A stretch of DNA of 64,000 bases from Symbiodinium natans (GCA_905221605.1 CAJNDS010001846.1:27501-91500); one strand, 5' to 3'. Counted from the stretch's first letter, positions 45,990-57,254 are shown. Notes: generated by a model not told the origin, from the letters alone. Numbers and translations are program-made.

Positions 45990-46266
45990 ACAGCAAATGC
46001 CCCGACTAGCCCCACGTGGTGCCCCGGCAACCATCTTCTAATAAGGATCCCTTTTTGGGGTCGGTTGGCTCCAAGGGAACCTTGCAAAAACAACAGGTAA
46101 AAGGGTATCACTGGGCTACCACCAAAGCACCCTAGAGAACTCCAAACCCTAAACCCTAAACCTTTAAGCCTTTAAGCCCTACATATTAGTGTCCGAACCC
46201 TAAGCCTAAACCCTAAACCCTAAACTTTCAACCCATACGCCCTACATAAAACGCGGGGTCCAACAC

Positions 46267-46327
46267 CTGGGGCCGTGGCTTGTCTGGGTAGCCAAGAGGG
46301 GACAGCATGAACTCCTTGGGGATGGAC
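46267..46327 (-). CDS. Probable later exon of the J-domain gene
   Basis: A 61-bp open stretch reading SIPKEFMLSPLGYPDKPRPQ with acceptor GCTCAG and donor GTGTTG. Placed between the J-domain exons and the probable terminal exon; assignment rests on strand and position. Confidence 0.5.
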
Positions 46328-46482
46328 CTGAGCGTGGTTTTTGGGGCTTCGAAGAACCCGAAGCCCTAAACCTTAAACCCCAAACTCTAAACCCTAAACC
46401 CTGAACCCTGCACCCTCTCCAGCTCACAGGGCATATAGGGCATGTAGGGCTTGTGAAGACCTGTTCTTCATATTTGATCCAC

Positions 46483-46595
46483 TCATTGCTTAAGAACCCC
46501 CCCCTCCCCCAAAAAAAAAGAAATAATACTCTTCCTTATAAAGGGAATATAGGTACTATCATTTTGTGTTCTTTTGGGCTTCTTAAGCAAATAGT
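46483..46595. mobile_element. GCTTAAGAACCCC family copy
   Basis: ATTGCTTAAGAACCCCCC to CTTCTTAAGCAAATAGTAG with the CTTCCTTATAAAGGGAATA body. Lies within the probable J-domain transcript. Confidence 0.65.
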
Positions 46596-46914
46596 AGTTC
46601 TAGGGCTTGCAAAGGCTTGTGGGGCTTGATGAGGTGTAACCGCCGCTCGGGCCCATAAGGCCCTACACAAGGCTTCAGGGTGTAGGGTTTTGGGGGGTTA
46701 GAGGGCTTAGAGGGCTTTAAAGGGTTCATAGGGTTCATAGGGTTCATAGGGCTTATAGGGTTTATAGGGTTTATAGGGTTTATAGGGTTTATAGGGTGTG
46801 TAGAGTTTGAAGGGTTTCTGGGCTTACGGGCTTATGGGGCCTTTGGCGCTTTTAGGCTTAGGGCTTACAGGGCTTTGGGGGTATCAGGGTAGTCAGATCA
46901 GTCAGATTCAGAAG

Positions 46915-46985
46915 TAGCGTTCTGAGCAACTGCTCGAAAGAGCTCATAAGAGTTTGCAGCTATTAGGCGATCCAAAACAACCCAT
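46915..46985 (-). CDS. Candidate exon, J-domain gene region
   Basis: Open frame reading VLDRLIAANSYELFRAVAQN and then ATSESD before a stop. The helix-like composition supports coding. Splice sites are not clear (a GA donor just before the stop is possible), and its upstream edge touches the end of an inverted-repeat element (motif GAGGCTTATGGGTT). Confidence 0.35.
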
Positions 46986-47030
46986 AAGCCTCCAAGTAGC
47001 CTCTCAACCCTAAACCCTATCAACCTGAAC

Positions 47031-47086
47031 CTGAAGCCAAAGTAGGACAGTTGGGTCGCTGCATGATGGGGTAGAGGGTGATCACC
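47031..47086 (-). CDS. Candidate exon, J-domain gene region
   Basis: Open 56-bp stretch reading VITLYPIMQRPNCPTLAS, ending at GTTCAG. The acceptor would be the last TTTAG of a telomeric array (TTTAG|G). Its phase does not match the candidate exon just upstream, so another exon or another acceptor must intervene. Confidence 0.35.
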
Positions 47087-47166
47087 CTAAACCCTAAACC
47101 CTAAACCCTAAACCCCAAACCCCAAACCCCAAACCCCAAACCCTAAACCCTAAACCCCCTGCGAAC

Positions 47167-47215
47167 CCCGCATTCGAGGCTTGATCATCGTGGTGTCAAG
47201 GCGAAAGCCTTTGGC
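47167..47215 (-). CDS. Probable later exon of the J-domain gene
   Basis: A 49-bp open stretch (AKGFRLDTTMIKPRMR) with a strong acceptor (TGTGTCGCAG) and a GT donor (GTTCGC). It lies between the J-domain exons and the likely terminal exon on the same strand. Membership is inferred from position; the linking exons are not all found. Confidence 0.5.
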
Positions 47216-48189
47216 CTGCGACACAAAGGGTGCCCTTCTGGGATTAGGGTTTTAAGGTTTAGGGGTTTAGGGGTTTAGGGGTTTAGGGGTTTAGGGGTTT
47301 AGGGGTTTAGGGGTTTAGGGCTTAGGGTTTAGGGTTGAGGGTTTAGGGGTTAGGGTATAGCACGGCGCGGTTTGGGTTTTTGGGGTGGGTTTCGGGCTTC
47401 CAGCGTCAGGGCAGTTGAAGATGCAGTGTTCAGGGATTGAAAGGGTTTAGGGTTTAGTGCTGGGGCTTCAAGGTACGAATTTATGGGGTCCCAGAGCACG
47501 TGACGCCTAACTACAAGGTTTTGGGTATCTAGCCTTAGAGCTTTAGGCTTTGTAGCCCTAAAACGCCCCAAAACCCTGAACCCTAAACACTGAACCCTAA
47601 ACCCTGAACCCGAAACCCCAAACCCTGCCTGATTCCCATATGTACGCGGGCTTGAACCGGGGTTTGGGGGCCGCGGACAGGGCTGAACCCCTGGACAAAT
47701 ACCCAGACTCCCGGAAAAAGAAAAAAATCATCCCTGAACCCAAAGAGGGCTTTGGGTGAACATCAGTTTAGGGTTTGGGTTTAGGGTTCAGCATCTCAAG
47801 TCCAAGCATTCACTAGTCAAGCAGCTTGTCAAGCGTTGGAAAAAAACCCACCCACCCAAGAAACCCATAACATTGAGAAAATACAAAGTTCACTCAATAC
47901 ATTCCCAGTAGTTAGTTTTTAACGGACCCAAAACCCGAAATCTAATTTAAGGCCCACAATAGGCCCTTTATGCTCTTAGGGCCCTAAACCCTACGGTTTA
48001 GAAGCCCCTATCGGTGAAGGCTCGGTTTTGGTCAAAAATCCAGAAAACGAGAGGCCACCCAGAACCGTCGATTTCAGTACTAAAAAATCGCATTTTTAAT
48101 AGGGGCCGGGCCGATCCTGGGGTCCCCTGGTGGGGGAGGGGGTGGGGGGGGGGGTGGGGGGGTTGGGGGGGTGGGGGGGTGGGGGGGGG

Positions 48190-48867
48190 CCGAAATTCGT
48201 TGCCGACTTTTGAGACCCGAAATTCACCGTTGCCGACTTTTGGCCGACTTTTGAGGCCCCGAATTCACCGTTGCCGACTTTTGGGGCCCCGAAATTCACG
48301 TTGCCGACTTTTGAGGCCGAAAACTTCCCGTTGCCGACTTTTGAGGCCGCGAAAACTTCCCGTTGCCGACTTTTGAGGCCGAAAACTTCCCGTTGCCGAC
48401 TTTTGGGGCCCGAAAACTTCCCGTTGCCGACTTTTGAGGCCGCGAAAACTTCCCGTTGCCGACTTTTGAGGCCCCGAAAACTTCCCGTTGCCGACTTTCG
48501 GGGCCCCGAAATTCACCGTTGCCGACTTTTTGAGGCCCGAAAACTTCCCGTTGCCGACTTTTGAGGCCGAAAACTTCCCGTTGCCGACTTTTGGGGCCCC
48601 GAAATGTTGCCGACTTTTGAGGCCGAAAACTTCCCGTTGCCGACTTTCGGGGCCCCGAAATTCACCGTTGCCGACTTTTGAGGCCGAAAACTTCCCGTTG
48701 CCGACTTTTGAGGCCCCGAAAACTTCCCGTTGCCGACTTTTGGGGCCCCGGAAATTCACCGTTGCCGACTTTTGAGGCCGAAAACTTCCCGTTGCCGACT
48801 TTTGAGGCCCCGAAAACTTCCCGTTGCCGACTTTTGAGGCCGAAAACTTCCCGTTGCCGACTTTTGA
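48190..48867 (-). repeat. Minisatellite of about 31 bp in the J-domain gene
   Basis: About 20 units built on GTTGCCGACTTTTGAGGCC and GAAAACTTCCC or GAAATTCACC, of variable length. It lies between exon 5 of the J-domain gene and the next candidate exon, so it is probably intronic. Its open frames are repeat artefacts. Confidence 0.9.
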
Positions 48868-49175
48868 GTTAGGGTTTAAATACCCTAAGATAGAGAGGTT
48901 TAGGGTCTAGGGTCTAGGGTCTAGGGTCTAGGGTCTAGGGTCTAGGGTTTAGGGTTTAGGGTTTAGGGTTTAGGGTTTAGGGTTTAGGGTTTAGGGTTTA
49001 GGGTTTAGGGTTCAGGGTTCAGGGTTTGGGTTTAGGGTCTTTACACCCACTAAAAACCGTATAAGCCCACACCCGATTGAAGGGCCCTTTGGCCTCGCAC
49101 ACCCTGAACCCTAAACCCTAAATCCTAAACCCTAAACCCTAAACCCTAAACCCTAAACCCTAAACCCCACAAGAC

Positions 49176-52100
49176 CAGCCTTCCGCTCCAAGGCGATGAG
49201 CATGTTGTCATACTGCGATCGCTTGAACCTAGGCTTGTGGGTTTACCTAGAGTGGCCTTGTACTGTACAGTGCCTTGAAACAGGGTACCCCTAAACCCTA
49301 AACCCTAAACCCTAAACCCTAAACCCTAAACCCTAAACCCTAAACCCTAAACCCTAAACCCTAAACCCTAAACCCTAAACCCTAAACCCTAAACCCTAAA
49401 CCCATCTCCCTTGCTAGCGAAGGTTCAGGGATTAGGGCTTTCAGCTGTCTGCACCGCGGCAAGAGAGCCTAGGGCTTAGGGCGTAGGGGCTTAGGCACTC
49501 CGGGTTTTCGGACTTGGGGGTTTAGGGTTAGGGTTTAGGGTTTAGGGTTTAGGGTTTAGGGTTTAGGGTTTAGGGTTTAGGGTTTAGGGTTTAGGGTTTA
49601 GGGTTTAGGGTTTAGGGTTTAGGAATTAGGGTTTAGGGTTTAGGGTCTAGGGTCTAGGGTCTACGGTTTAGGGCTCTTGCTCCAGACAAGAGGCGGATTG
49701 CTCAGAGTTTCGTAGGCGTCGTTGATCTCGCGGATCTTCTCCTCGGCAGCCTGCCCGAAAACACAGGTCTCCAAACCCAGAAGACACGAAACCCTCAACC
49801 CTCAACCCCCCCGAACCTCCTGAAACCCTTGAGCCCTGACCCCTAAACCCTAAACCCTAAACCCTAAACCCGAAACCCTAAACCCTAAACACTAAACCCT
49901 AAACCCTCAGCCGAGCTTGAACCTCCAATGGCCGAACCCGACATGGTCTCGGAAGATGGCTGTTGTCCCAGGTACGAGGTGCTTGGAGCGCTGACCCCGG
50001 CCCTAGACCCTCAAAATCTGAACTCGTTTAGGGTTTAGGGTTTAGGGTTTAGGGTTTAGGGTTTAGGGTTTAGGGTTTAGGAGCCTATCCAAGAAACTAA
50101 CAATGTCTTATAAGACAAGAATATAATATTTGCAATCGTATGATGACATTCATCAAGAATGCGTTCAAGTCTAACTTCAGGCACGTGGCCAGGATTCCTG
50201 TTGCCAGTGGCAGTGACCAGTTATGTTTGGCAGGGAGCCGCGTGTGGTCAAGTAACAGTAGTTTCTCCACCCTGCCGGGCGTTACTTGTTGCCACACTTA
50301 AATCCGGATAGACGGCAATACAAACATAATCGTTTCGTGTTTGGCCGGTGACCGAAGACAGTTGGCCAGTGGCCGGAGACCATCAACAAACAAACTGACT
50401 GAAGCCCGGGGCAGTATCCTGTGGTAGTGGCCGGCCGTTGTGATCTTGCACTTCTCATATCTGTCAAGCGCGCATTGCGCACTCCAAGGATGGGACTCCG
50501 CCACTTCCAGGTCCAGAAAGAGCTCCCCTCGCGCTTCGAGCTGGACGATATCTGTGTCTTCCACCGCTTGTGCGGCGAGCACCACCATGACGTGCTGCCA
50601 AGGCCGTGGAACTGCTTGGTAGCACAGGGGTGGTATTGGTAACCGGGCCGTACCTCGCCCAGGGTGAAACTTCGGGTTTAGGGTTTAGGGATTAGGGCCC
50701 CCTCCAAACCATCAACCCGCAAGCCAGGAGGGCTCAGATCCTGAAAGCTCCCTCCCAAAAACAACCAACCCCTAATCCCTCAAGCCTAGACCTTAAACCC
50801 TAAACCCCTCATCCCCTACTGTAAACCGCTCAACCTCTCAGCCCCTCAAGCCCTAAACCCTAAACCCCTGAACCCCTAAACCCCTCAACCCCTAAACCCC
50901 GAAACCCCGAAACCCCAAACCCCAAACCCCCAAACTCCTAAACCCCGAAACCCCAAACCCCTGAACCCCTGAACCCCTGAACCCCTGAACCCCTGAACCC
51001 CTGAACCCCTAAACCCCTAAACCCCTAAACCCCTAAACCCCCAAAAACACCAAAAAACACCAAAAAAGCCCCCCAAAAACCACAAACAAACCAAAAACAA
51101 AAAAAAAAAAAAAAACAACAAAAAACACCTAAAAAAAAAACCAAAAACCCCTAAAAACACCTAAAAACCACTAAAAACCCCTAAAAACCCCCTAAAAACC
51201 CCTAAACCCCTAAACCCCTACAAGACCTCCCGGTTCTGGGGATGCTTGTCCGGGTGCCACTGCAGGACCAGCTTCCTGCGATTGTTTTGGGGGGTTAGGG
51301 TTTAAGAGTTTAAGGGCTTAGCGGCTTAGCGCTAAGGGCTTAAGGGCTTCAGGGCTTGAGGGCTTGAGGGCTTAAGGGCTGAAGGGCTGAAGGGCTTAAG
51401 GGCTTAAGGGCTTAAGGGCTTAAGGGCTTAAGGGCTTAAGGGCTTAAAGGCTTAAAGGCTTAAGGGCTTAAGGGCTTAAGGGTTTAGGTTTACAGTTTAG
51501 GGTGTCAGAAGTTGGGATTTTGGAATTCTAAGCCCTCAGCCCGAAGGCCCTAACTCTACAACCCCCCCCCCCCCCCCCAAAGGGTTTAGAGGGTTTAGGG
51601 TTTAGGTTTTTAGGGTTTTGGGGTTTTAGGGTTCGGAGGGTCCCTGGAGACAATAAGCCCGAAGCCCTAAGCCCTAAACCATAAACTTAGGGTTCAGAGT
51701 TTAGGGCGTGTTTGGGGCAAACCCCCTGACACCTCCCCCAAACGAAAAGGAAAAAAACACGGCATCACTCTTCAAAGGTTTAGGCGGGGTTTACCACAAC
51801 CTTCCTGAAACATACAGACCTACCAAGACGTAGGTTCTGGCAGGAACATCCGCCCTAAACCCTATACCCTACGCCCTGAAGCCCTTGGGGTTCAGGTTGT
51901 AGGAAATTCGTCCTGTAAACCTTCTTGATGGTGTCTTGGTCGCTTTCCCGATCCACCTTTCTTTCGCAAGCTTGTCCGGCACCCTAAACCCTAAACCCTA
52001 GACCCTAGACCCTAAACCCTAAACCGTCCAGGGTTTAGGTTTCCCCTAGTGGGGGTACCCTTTGTGGGGGGGGGGGGGGGGTATCAAGACTAGAACATTC

Positions 52101-52720
52101 ACCCTAAACCCTAAACCCTAAACCCTAAACCCGAAACCCGAAACCCGAGTCCCGTGCAAAGACTTGGAGGCACACAGGCAGTCCCAAGTGGGCTTCCATG
52201 TGTAATGGGTCTAGGCTTAGGGTTTAGGGTTTAGGGTTTAGGGTTTAGGGTTTAGGGTTTAGGGTTTAAGGTTTAGGGTTTAGGGTTTAGGGAGTAGGGA
52301 GTAGGGAGTAGGGAGTAGGGTTTGGGGTATTTAGGGTATTTAGGGGTAGACCCAACACCTAGGAGCCCTTTTTTGGCTTGAAGGGGCTTATGAGCGAACC
52401 CAAACCCTGAAAAAAGGGAATAGTTAAGGGCCTGCTCTGGGTCCTACGAGTAAATGGCTGTGGTCTGGGGTCTGCCGGTATGCCCTCCAACCCTAAACCC
52501 TAAACCCTAAACCCTAAATCCTAAACCCTAAACCCTAAACACCTAAACCCTAAACCAATAACCCTGAACCCCAGTCCCTAAACCCTAAACCCTAAACCCC
52601 AAACCCTAAACCCCATAACCCTTAACCCCAATCCCTAAACCCTAAACCCGAAACCTTAACCCTCAACAAAGGCCGTGCCACCGCAAAGAGGCCATAGTAG
52701 TCCGCAAGGCCGTGCGCCAT
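49176..52720 (-). CDS. J-domain (Hsp40/DnaJ) protein, N-terminal five exons
   Basis: Five exons join in phase: 52720-52682 (start, MAHGLADYYGLFA), 51956-51913 (VDRESDQDTIKKVYR), 51275-51227 (KLVLQWHPDKHPQNRE), 49750-49695 (AAEEKIREINDAYETLSNP) and 49228-49176 (FKRSQYDNMLIALERKA). Together they are a complete J-domain at the protein's extreme N-terminus, with the His-Pro-Asp triad that stimulates Hsp70 ATPase, helix III ending in the usual YETLS, and a helix IV. J-proteins deliver clients to Hsp70 and are generally cytosolic or membrane-tethered; no G/F or zinc-finger region was seen. Exon 2 ends at a GA donor and exon 4 at a GC donor, as dinoflagellates allow; exon 1's intron starts GTGG like exon 2. 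Introns carry telomeric arrays, poly-C DNA and unique sequence. The gene continues below 49,176. Confidence 0.9.
49289..49402 (-). repeat. CCCTAAA array in a J-domain gene intron
   Basis: About 16 CCCTAAA units between exons 4 and 5 of the J-domain gene, showing that such arrays are intronic. A TTTAGGG array at 49520-49640 lies in the same intron. Confidence 0.95.
50090..50660. other. Unique 570-bp segment inside a J-domain gene intron
   Basis: Lies between exons 3 and 4, which join seamlessly without it, so it is intronic. Both strands are open (minus: VVLAAQAVEDTDIVQLEARG; plus: HFQVQKELPSRFELDDICVF). It could be a nested gene or an inserted gene fragment; family not recognised. Confidence 0.4.
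50780..51220 (-). repeat. C-rich telomere-like DNA, 8-base variants
   Basis: CCCCTGAA and CCCCTAAA units (50940-51035), then A-rich stretches and CCCCTAAAAA units. It lies in the intron after exon 3 of the J-domain gene. Confidence 0.85.
52338..52450. mobile_element. 110-bp inverted-repeat family copy
   Basis: AGACCCAACACCTAGG to GGGCCTGCTCTGGGTCCTA with the internal CTTATGAGCGAACCCAAACC block. Lies in the first intron of the J-domain gene. Confidence 0.6.
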
Positions 52721-52924
52721 TTTGGGAAGGATTGTGGGGGTTAGGGTGTAGGGTTTAGGGTTTAGGGTTTAGGGTTTAGGGTTTTTGGAGGCTACCTGGA
52801 CCCTCGATTGCAGTTCCTTGCTTGCGGGTTTAGGGTTTAGATTTCAGTTCCTTGCTTGCGGGGGTTAGGGTGTAGGGTTTGTTAGGGCTTAGGGCTTAGG
52901 GTTAGGGTTTAGGGTTCAGGGTTA

Positions 52925-53075
52925 GGGGTTTAGGGGTTTAGGGGTTTAGGGGTTTAGGGGTTTAGGGGTTTAGGGGTTTAGGGGTTTAGGGGTTTAGGGG
53001 TTTAGGGGTTTAGGGGTTTAGGGGTTTAGGGGTTGAGGGGTTTAGGGGTTTAATGGTTTAAGGGTTTAGGGTTTA
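52925..53075 (+). repeat. TTTAGGGG 8-base variant array
   Basis: About 16 consecutive TTTAGGGG units, a variant with an extra G in every copy, upstream of the J-domain start codon. Confidence 0.95.
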
Positions 53076-53825
53076 CGGTTTAGGGCCAAGTGGTCTTATC
53101 AGAGCACCCAGAAAGTGGAACTGCAGATCAGGGTCCAGGTAAGCAAGAAAACCCTGAGTGTTGAAGAGTGTAGGTTTAGGGTTTAGGGTTTAGGGTTTAG
53201 GGTTTAGGGTTTAGGGTTTAGGGTTTAGGGTTTAGGGTTTAGGGTTTAGGGTTTAGGGTTTAGGGGGGTTGACAGTGAGCCCTTGGGGCCTGGGCTGAGT
53301 CGTAGGGTTGTGGGTCTAGGGTTCGGACGAACCCTCGACGTGAAACCCTAAAACCCAAGACCTAAACCCTAAACCCTGAACTAAGGTTTAGGGCTCGACA
53401 CCCTCTTGGGATCTCGGGTCTCTCACAGGCTTTCGAAGACGTGCTGAGGCGGCGCAGGATGCGTGATCTCTCCAACTCCCTGTCTCCTCGACAGATGCCC
53501 TAACACCCTAAGCCTTAAGCCCCTTTAAACCCTAAACCCTTTAATAACCCTTTAAACCCTTAACCCGTTAAACCCTAAATCCTCGACCCTAGACCCTAGA
53601 AAAAAAGGTGCATTGGAGGGTTTCGCGGGGTTCGAGCTTCGGACCCAAGTCCGAGAGCTCAGTCGCCAGCGATTTTCACGGAGAGGCTTGCGTGGCATTT
53701 TCCCCCGCCACTTCATATAGCCCTACCCTTGTGTGGCCCAAAGGGTTTAGGGTTCAGGGTTTTAGGCTTTAGGGTTTAGTGCAGAGTTTTTAGAGCTTAT
53801 TTTCTTGGGTTTAGGGTTTAGGGCA

Positions 53826-53972
53826 CCCCCCCCCCCCCCCCCCCCACCCCCCCCCCCCCCCACCCCCCCCCCCCCACGCCCCCCCCCCCCCCCCCCCACC
53901 CCCCCCCCCCCCAACCCCCCCCCAACCCCCCCCAACCCCCCCCCACCCCCCCCCCCTCCCCCCCAACCCCCC
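53826..53972. repeat. Poly-C tract
   Basis: C-runs of 7-18 broken by A or AA for about 145 bp; minus-strand G-quadruplex potential. Mirrors the 28.1-kb tract. Confidence 0.9.
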
Positions 53973-54072
53973 GCAAAACTTTTTGGGACCCCTACCCGGC
54001 CTATTTGAAGTTCCTGAACCCTAACACCCCAAAACCCCAAAACCCCAAAGCCCTAAACCCTAAACTCCGGTT

Positions 54073-54200
54073 TCAAGCGCACCGGGCACATTTTCTGCTG
54101 CACAGGTGATACGGAATCGCACCCAGGGTATGTTTGGCAATGGACGTGTGAGTCTCCTGCTCAAAGAGAGGGAACTTCTGAAGTAGGCTCAGCAGGCATC
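54073..54200 (-). CDS. Candidate terminal exon
   Basis: Minus-strand open stretch reading CLLSLLQKFPLFEQETHTSI then AKHTLGAIPYHLCSRKCARC before a stop. It is the longest non-repetitive frame between gene B and the J-domain start, and could end gene B. The upstream splice site was not fixed. Confidence 0.4.
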
Positions 54201-54405
54201 TGGGGTTTCGGGTTTGAAGTTCCGGGTTTAGGGGTTTCGGGTTCAAGGTTTAGGGATCAACCATGCAGCAGGTTAACTAAGGGTTTGGACACACCAGCAG
54301 CCTTCCGATCAATGAAACTACATGCCCTGTCATCCAACGACGATGAGGGGCGTTACTCTTCGGGCTCAGGGTTCAGGGTTCAGGGTTTAGGGTTTAGGGC
54401 CTACT

Positions 54406-54480
54406 GATCGAAGTCACCTTGTGGTGTTGCGTCCAGCTTCCCACAGCCTTCGCTGGGCTCCGGACAACATGCAAAATCGC
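54406..54480 (-). CDS. Candidate exon
   Basis: Minus-strand open stretch reading SVFHAILHVVRSPAKAVGSW then TQHHK, followed by a GTGACT donor. The acceptor is unclear (possibly GTCCGGAG). No family recognised. Confidence 0.35.
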
Positions 54481-54640
54481 GTGGAACACGGATGTTTATC
54501 CGATGTTCGTTAGGCTGTGTAGGGCTTAGGGTTTAGGGTTTAGGGTTTAGGGTTGAGGGTTGAGGGTTGAGGGTTTAGGGTTTAGGGTTTCGGGTTCAGG
54601 GGCGGTTTGGCAACACCCATGAGCTCCCTAACTTTTACTT

Positions 54641-54735
54641 ACGCTGCATCGCTTGGCACAGAGAGAGACAGAGAAGGGAGAGCCGGAGACGGAGACAAAG
54701 AGAGCTCGGTTGGGAATCCAACACGCCTGGACTGT
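54641..54735 (-). CDS. Candidate exon with consensus splice sites
   Basis: Minus-strand stretch with acceptor GTTTTTACAG and consensus donor GTAAGT, open and reading SRRVGFPTELSLSPSPALPS then LSLSVPSDAA. Part of it is a CT-rich microsatellite, which lowers confidence that all of it is exon. Confidence 0.4.
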
Positions 54736-54889
54736 AAAAACTGTAAGCCCTGCCTCCTCAACCCAAAATTCCTGTTATGAACCCTTTTATCTTGGGTTTA
54801 GGGTTTTAGGGTTTAGGGTTTAGGGTTTAGGGCTATAATTTAAACTATACGTCCGAATCGGACGGGCAAACCCTAAAAGCCCCACCTAC

Positions 54890-54934
54890 CTCTTGGCCCC
54901 CCTGAGGGCTCTGGTGGCCACCGCGGCGTCCGGG
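54890..54934 (-). CDS. Candidate exon, 45 bp
   Basis: Reads PDAAVATRALRGAK, with acceptor CCCGAAAG and donor GTAGGT. Lies between telomeric arrays. May belong to gene B or the next gene; the link is not shown. Confidence 0.4.
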
Positions 54935-55739
54935 CTTTCGGGGGTTTAGGGTAGTTAGGGTTTAACAAGTGACAGAAGTAGAGAGCGAGCCGCAGAGAGA
55001 GAGAGAGAGAGAGAGAGAAACAGAGAGAGAGAGAGAGACAGAGAGAGAGAGAGAGAAGAGAAGAGAAAGAAAGAGTGTGTGTGTGTGTGTGGTATTGTGT
55101 TTTATCACTTACGAGTTTGGTATTGGAAGGGTTAGAGTAAGGCTTTAGTGCGCCCGAAGCCCTCGACTAAACCGTAAACCCTAAACCCCGTAACTCCTAC
55201 ACCCTAAACCGAAAATCTTAAACCCCAAACCTCAACCCTAGACCCGCAGGATTCAGGGTTGCGGGGTGCCTACGGCGCTGCCGACTCAACCCAGAATTGA
55301 GCCTTGCTGATTCTTTCCCAGGGTTTGGAGCGGCAGAATCAGAGCCTCTTGAAAGTTCTTGTATTTACACAGGGTTCGTAGGGGGTTTGTGTCTAAGTTG
55401 GGCTTCAATGAGTTGTTAAGTGTACCGGCCTATAGCAGGTTGATAGGGGGTAGGGATCATTAGGGTTCAGGCTAAACCCGAAACCCTAAACCCTAAACCC
55501 TAAACCCTAAACCCTAAAGCCTAAACCCCGAGCACTCAACCAGGGGTTGGTAGAAATGCACTAGCCTTTCTTACAATGTCTCTTGCTTTGCTGTTGCAGC
55601 TGCCCAATATCATATACTTCATTATATTCATTTATTGTCAGTACTATGTACTTCATTATATTCATTTAATATTAACATGGTATACTTCATTCCGTTCATT
55701 AAATATCAGGATTATCTACTTAATTCTATTCCTTTAATA

Positions 55740-55832
55740 TCAATATAGCTAACTTAAATAGACAAATAGACAAATAATGATAATCAGATTAATAATAAGA
55801 AGATAATAGCAATAAATAAATAAATAAACAAA

Positions 55833-55872
<40 letters not shown>

Positions 55873-56085
55873 CTAAGCAAAGTGGTGCTCCGGGCCGGGA
55901 TGCTTCGACCTCCGGCCACGGCGGGGGCTGGAACCGTCTTGCCAGAGTTGAGGGCCGAACTCCCTGAACTCTAGAACCCCTAAAACCCCTAAAACCCTCT
56001 AAAACCCCTAAAACCCCTAAAACCCTAAAACCCCTAAAACCCCTAAAACCCCTAAAACCCCTAAAACCCCTAAAACCCCCAAACT
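55740..56085. repeat. AT-rich segment, AAAT array and CCCCTAAAA array
   Basis: AT-rich DNA with ATTCATT repeats (55610-55750), about 14 AAAT units (55810-55870), and at 55976-56085 about 11 CCCCTAAAA units, a 9-base telomere-like variant. Confidence 0.85.
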
Positions 56086-56308
56086 CGTCGGAAGGTATGC
56101 GGTGCAAGATGAGCTCTCGGGCGTGTTAAGCAGCCTTTCTATCTCGTGTGCCCGAGGCCAAATTCTCAGCCCGGACGACCCAGAGCAGGTTTAAGGGCCC
56201 TATAAAAACTAAATGTTTATGGCTTAGGTTTGATAAGGCTTATGTAGGGGAGTAAGGATCATAAACTTTAAAACATGTGTTCAAACCTACCCCTACTAAG
56301 CCTTAAAC

Positions 56309-56931
56309 CCTTCGTAGCAACGACGGAGCCAGCCCCGCAATCGCAACTCCCTTGAGCTGCGCCTTGGCAAAAACTTAGGACGTGCTTCGGAGGGTCCCCA
56401 ACAGGAGCCATATTCTAGACCTGTAACCCTAAACCCTAAACCCTAAACCCTAAACCCTAAACCCTAAACCCTAAACCCTAAACCCTAAACCCTTCGGCCC
56501 CTGTCAAGGCTTCCAGAAGCTCATGCATCACAGCGTCCTGTGCCACAAGGGGCCTCAAAGCTTTATCAGCAAAAGATTCCTAAATATAGCCCTCTTAAAC
56601 TCCCATAAGGGTAATTAGAGGTTAGGGTTTCGGGTGTAGGGTTTAGTGTTTAGGGTCTTAGGGTTTGGGCCTACCGAGTTCAGGGCCCATGAAACTGCCC
56701 TCAGACACTTGAACCCACCACGCCCGGAAAGTTCTCCGGCTCGGAGCGCTCCTGCGAAGGACTCCGACAGGAACACACCCAGGACTCCCCCTAGAGCCTT
56801 ACTAACCCTAAACCCTAAACCCTAAACCCCAAACCCTAAACCCGAAACCCTAAACCCTAAGCCCTAAACCCTAAACCCAGCACCCTGGAGCTAGCTTGAA
56901 GCCCTTGCTCAAGTGGCCAAGATAAAGTAAC
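56309..56931 (-). CDS. Gene B: unrecognised protein, four phase-linked exons
   Basis: Exons 56931-56884, 56751-56709, 56560-56499 and 56362-56309 (48, 43, 62 and 54 bp) join to 69 uninterrupted codons: VTLSWPLEQGLQASSR, ERSEPENFPGVVGS, LRPLVAQDAVMHELLEALTG and AQLKGVAIAGLAPSLLRR. Acceptors are CAAG, TTCGCAG, AAAG and GCCAAG; donors are GT except a GC after exon 3. The third exon is helical (MHELLEALTG). No family recognised. The intron upstream of exon 3 contains a partial copy of the introner found in the RCC1 gene. The gene extends both ways; 54.1-54.9 kb may hold its 3' exons. Confidence 0.5.
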
Positions 56932-57254
56932 CTTGACTTGAAGCCAAAACCCTGAACCCATCAGCCCTCATCCTTGAAACCTAATGGAAGGGCTAGGATT
57001 TGGGGGGGTTAGGGATTTAGGTTTTAGGGTTTAGGGCTAGGGCCTGAGTAATTGGAATAGGGTTTTGGGGGTTTTGATGGCATAATTGTAAAGGGACCCT
57101 AGGAAAATACTATTAGTAATTATTCTGACCCCGATAATATTACCCTGAACTTCCGGAACCCTTAGACCCTAATCCTTAAACCCTAAACCCTAATTCAAGG
57201 AAATCCTAAACCCTAAACCCTAAACCGTAAACCCTAAACCCTAAACCCTAGCCC

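Noticed and set aside
48190-48867. CRISPR array
   Set aside because: The units run directly into one another with variable short pieces and no unique spacers, and the DNA is eukaryotic.
48014-48872. Arg/Cys-rich frames on both strands
   Set aside because: Products of the 31-bp minisatellite.
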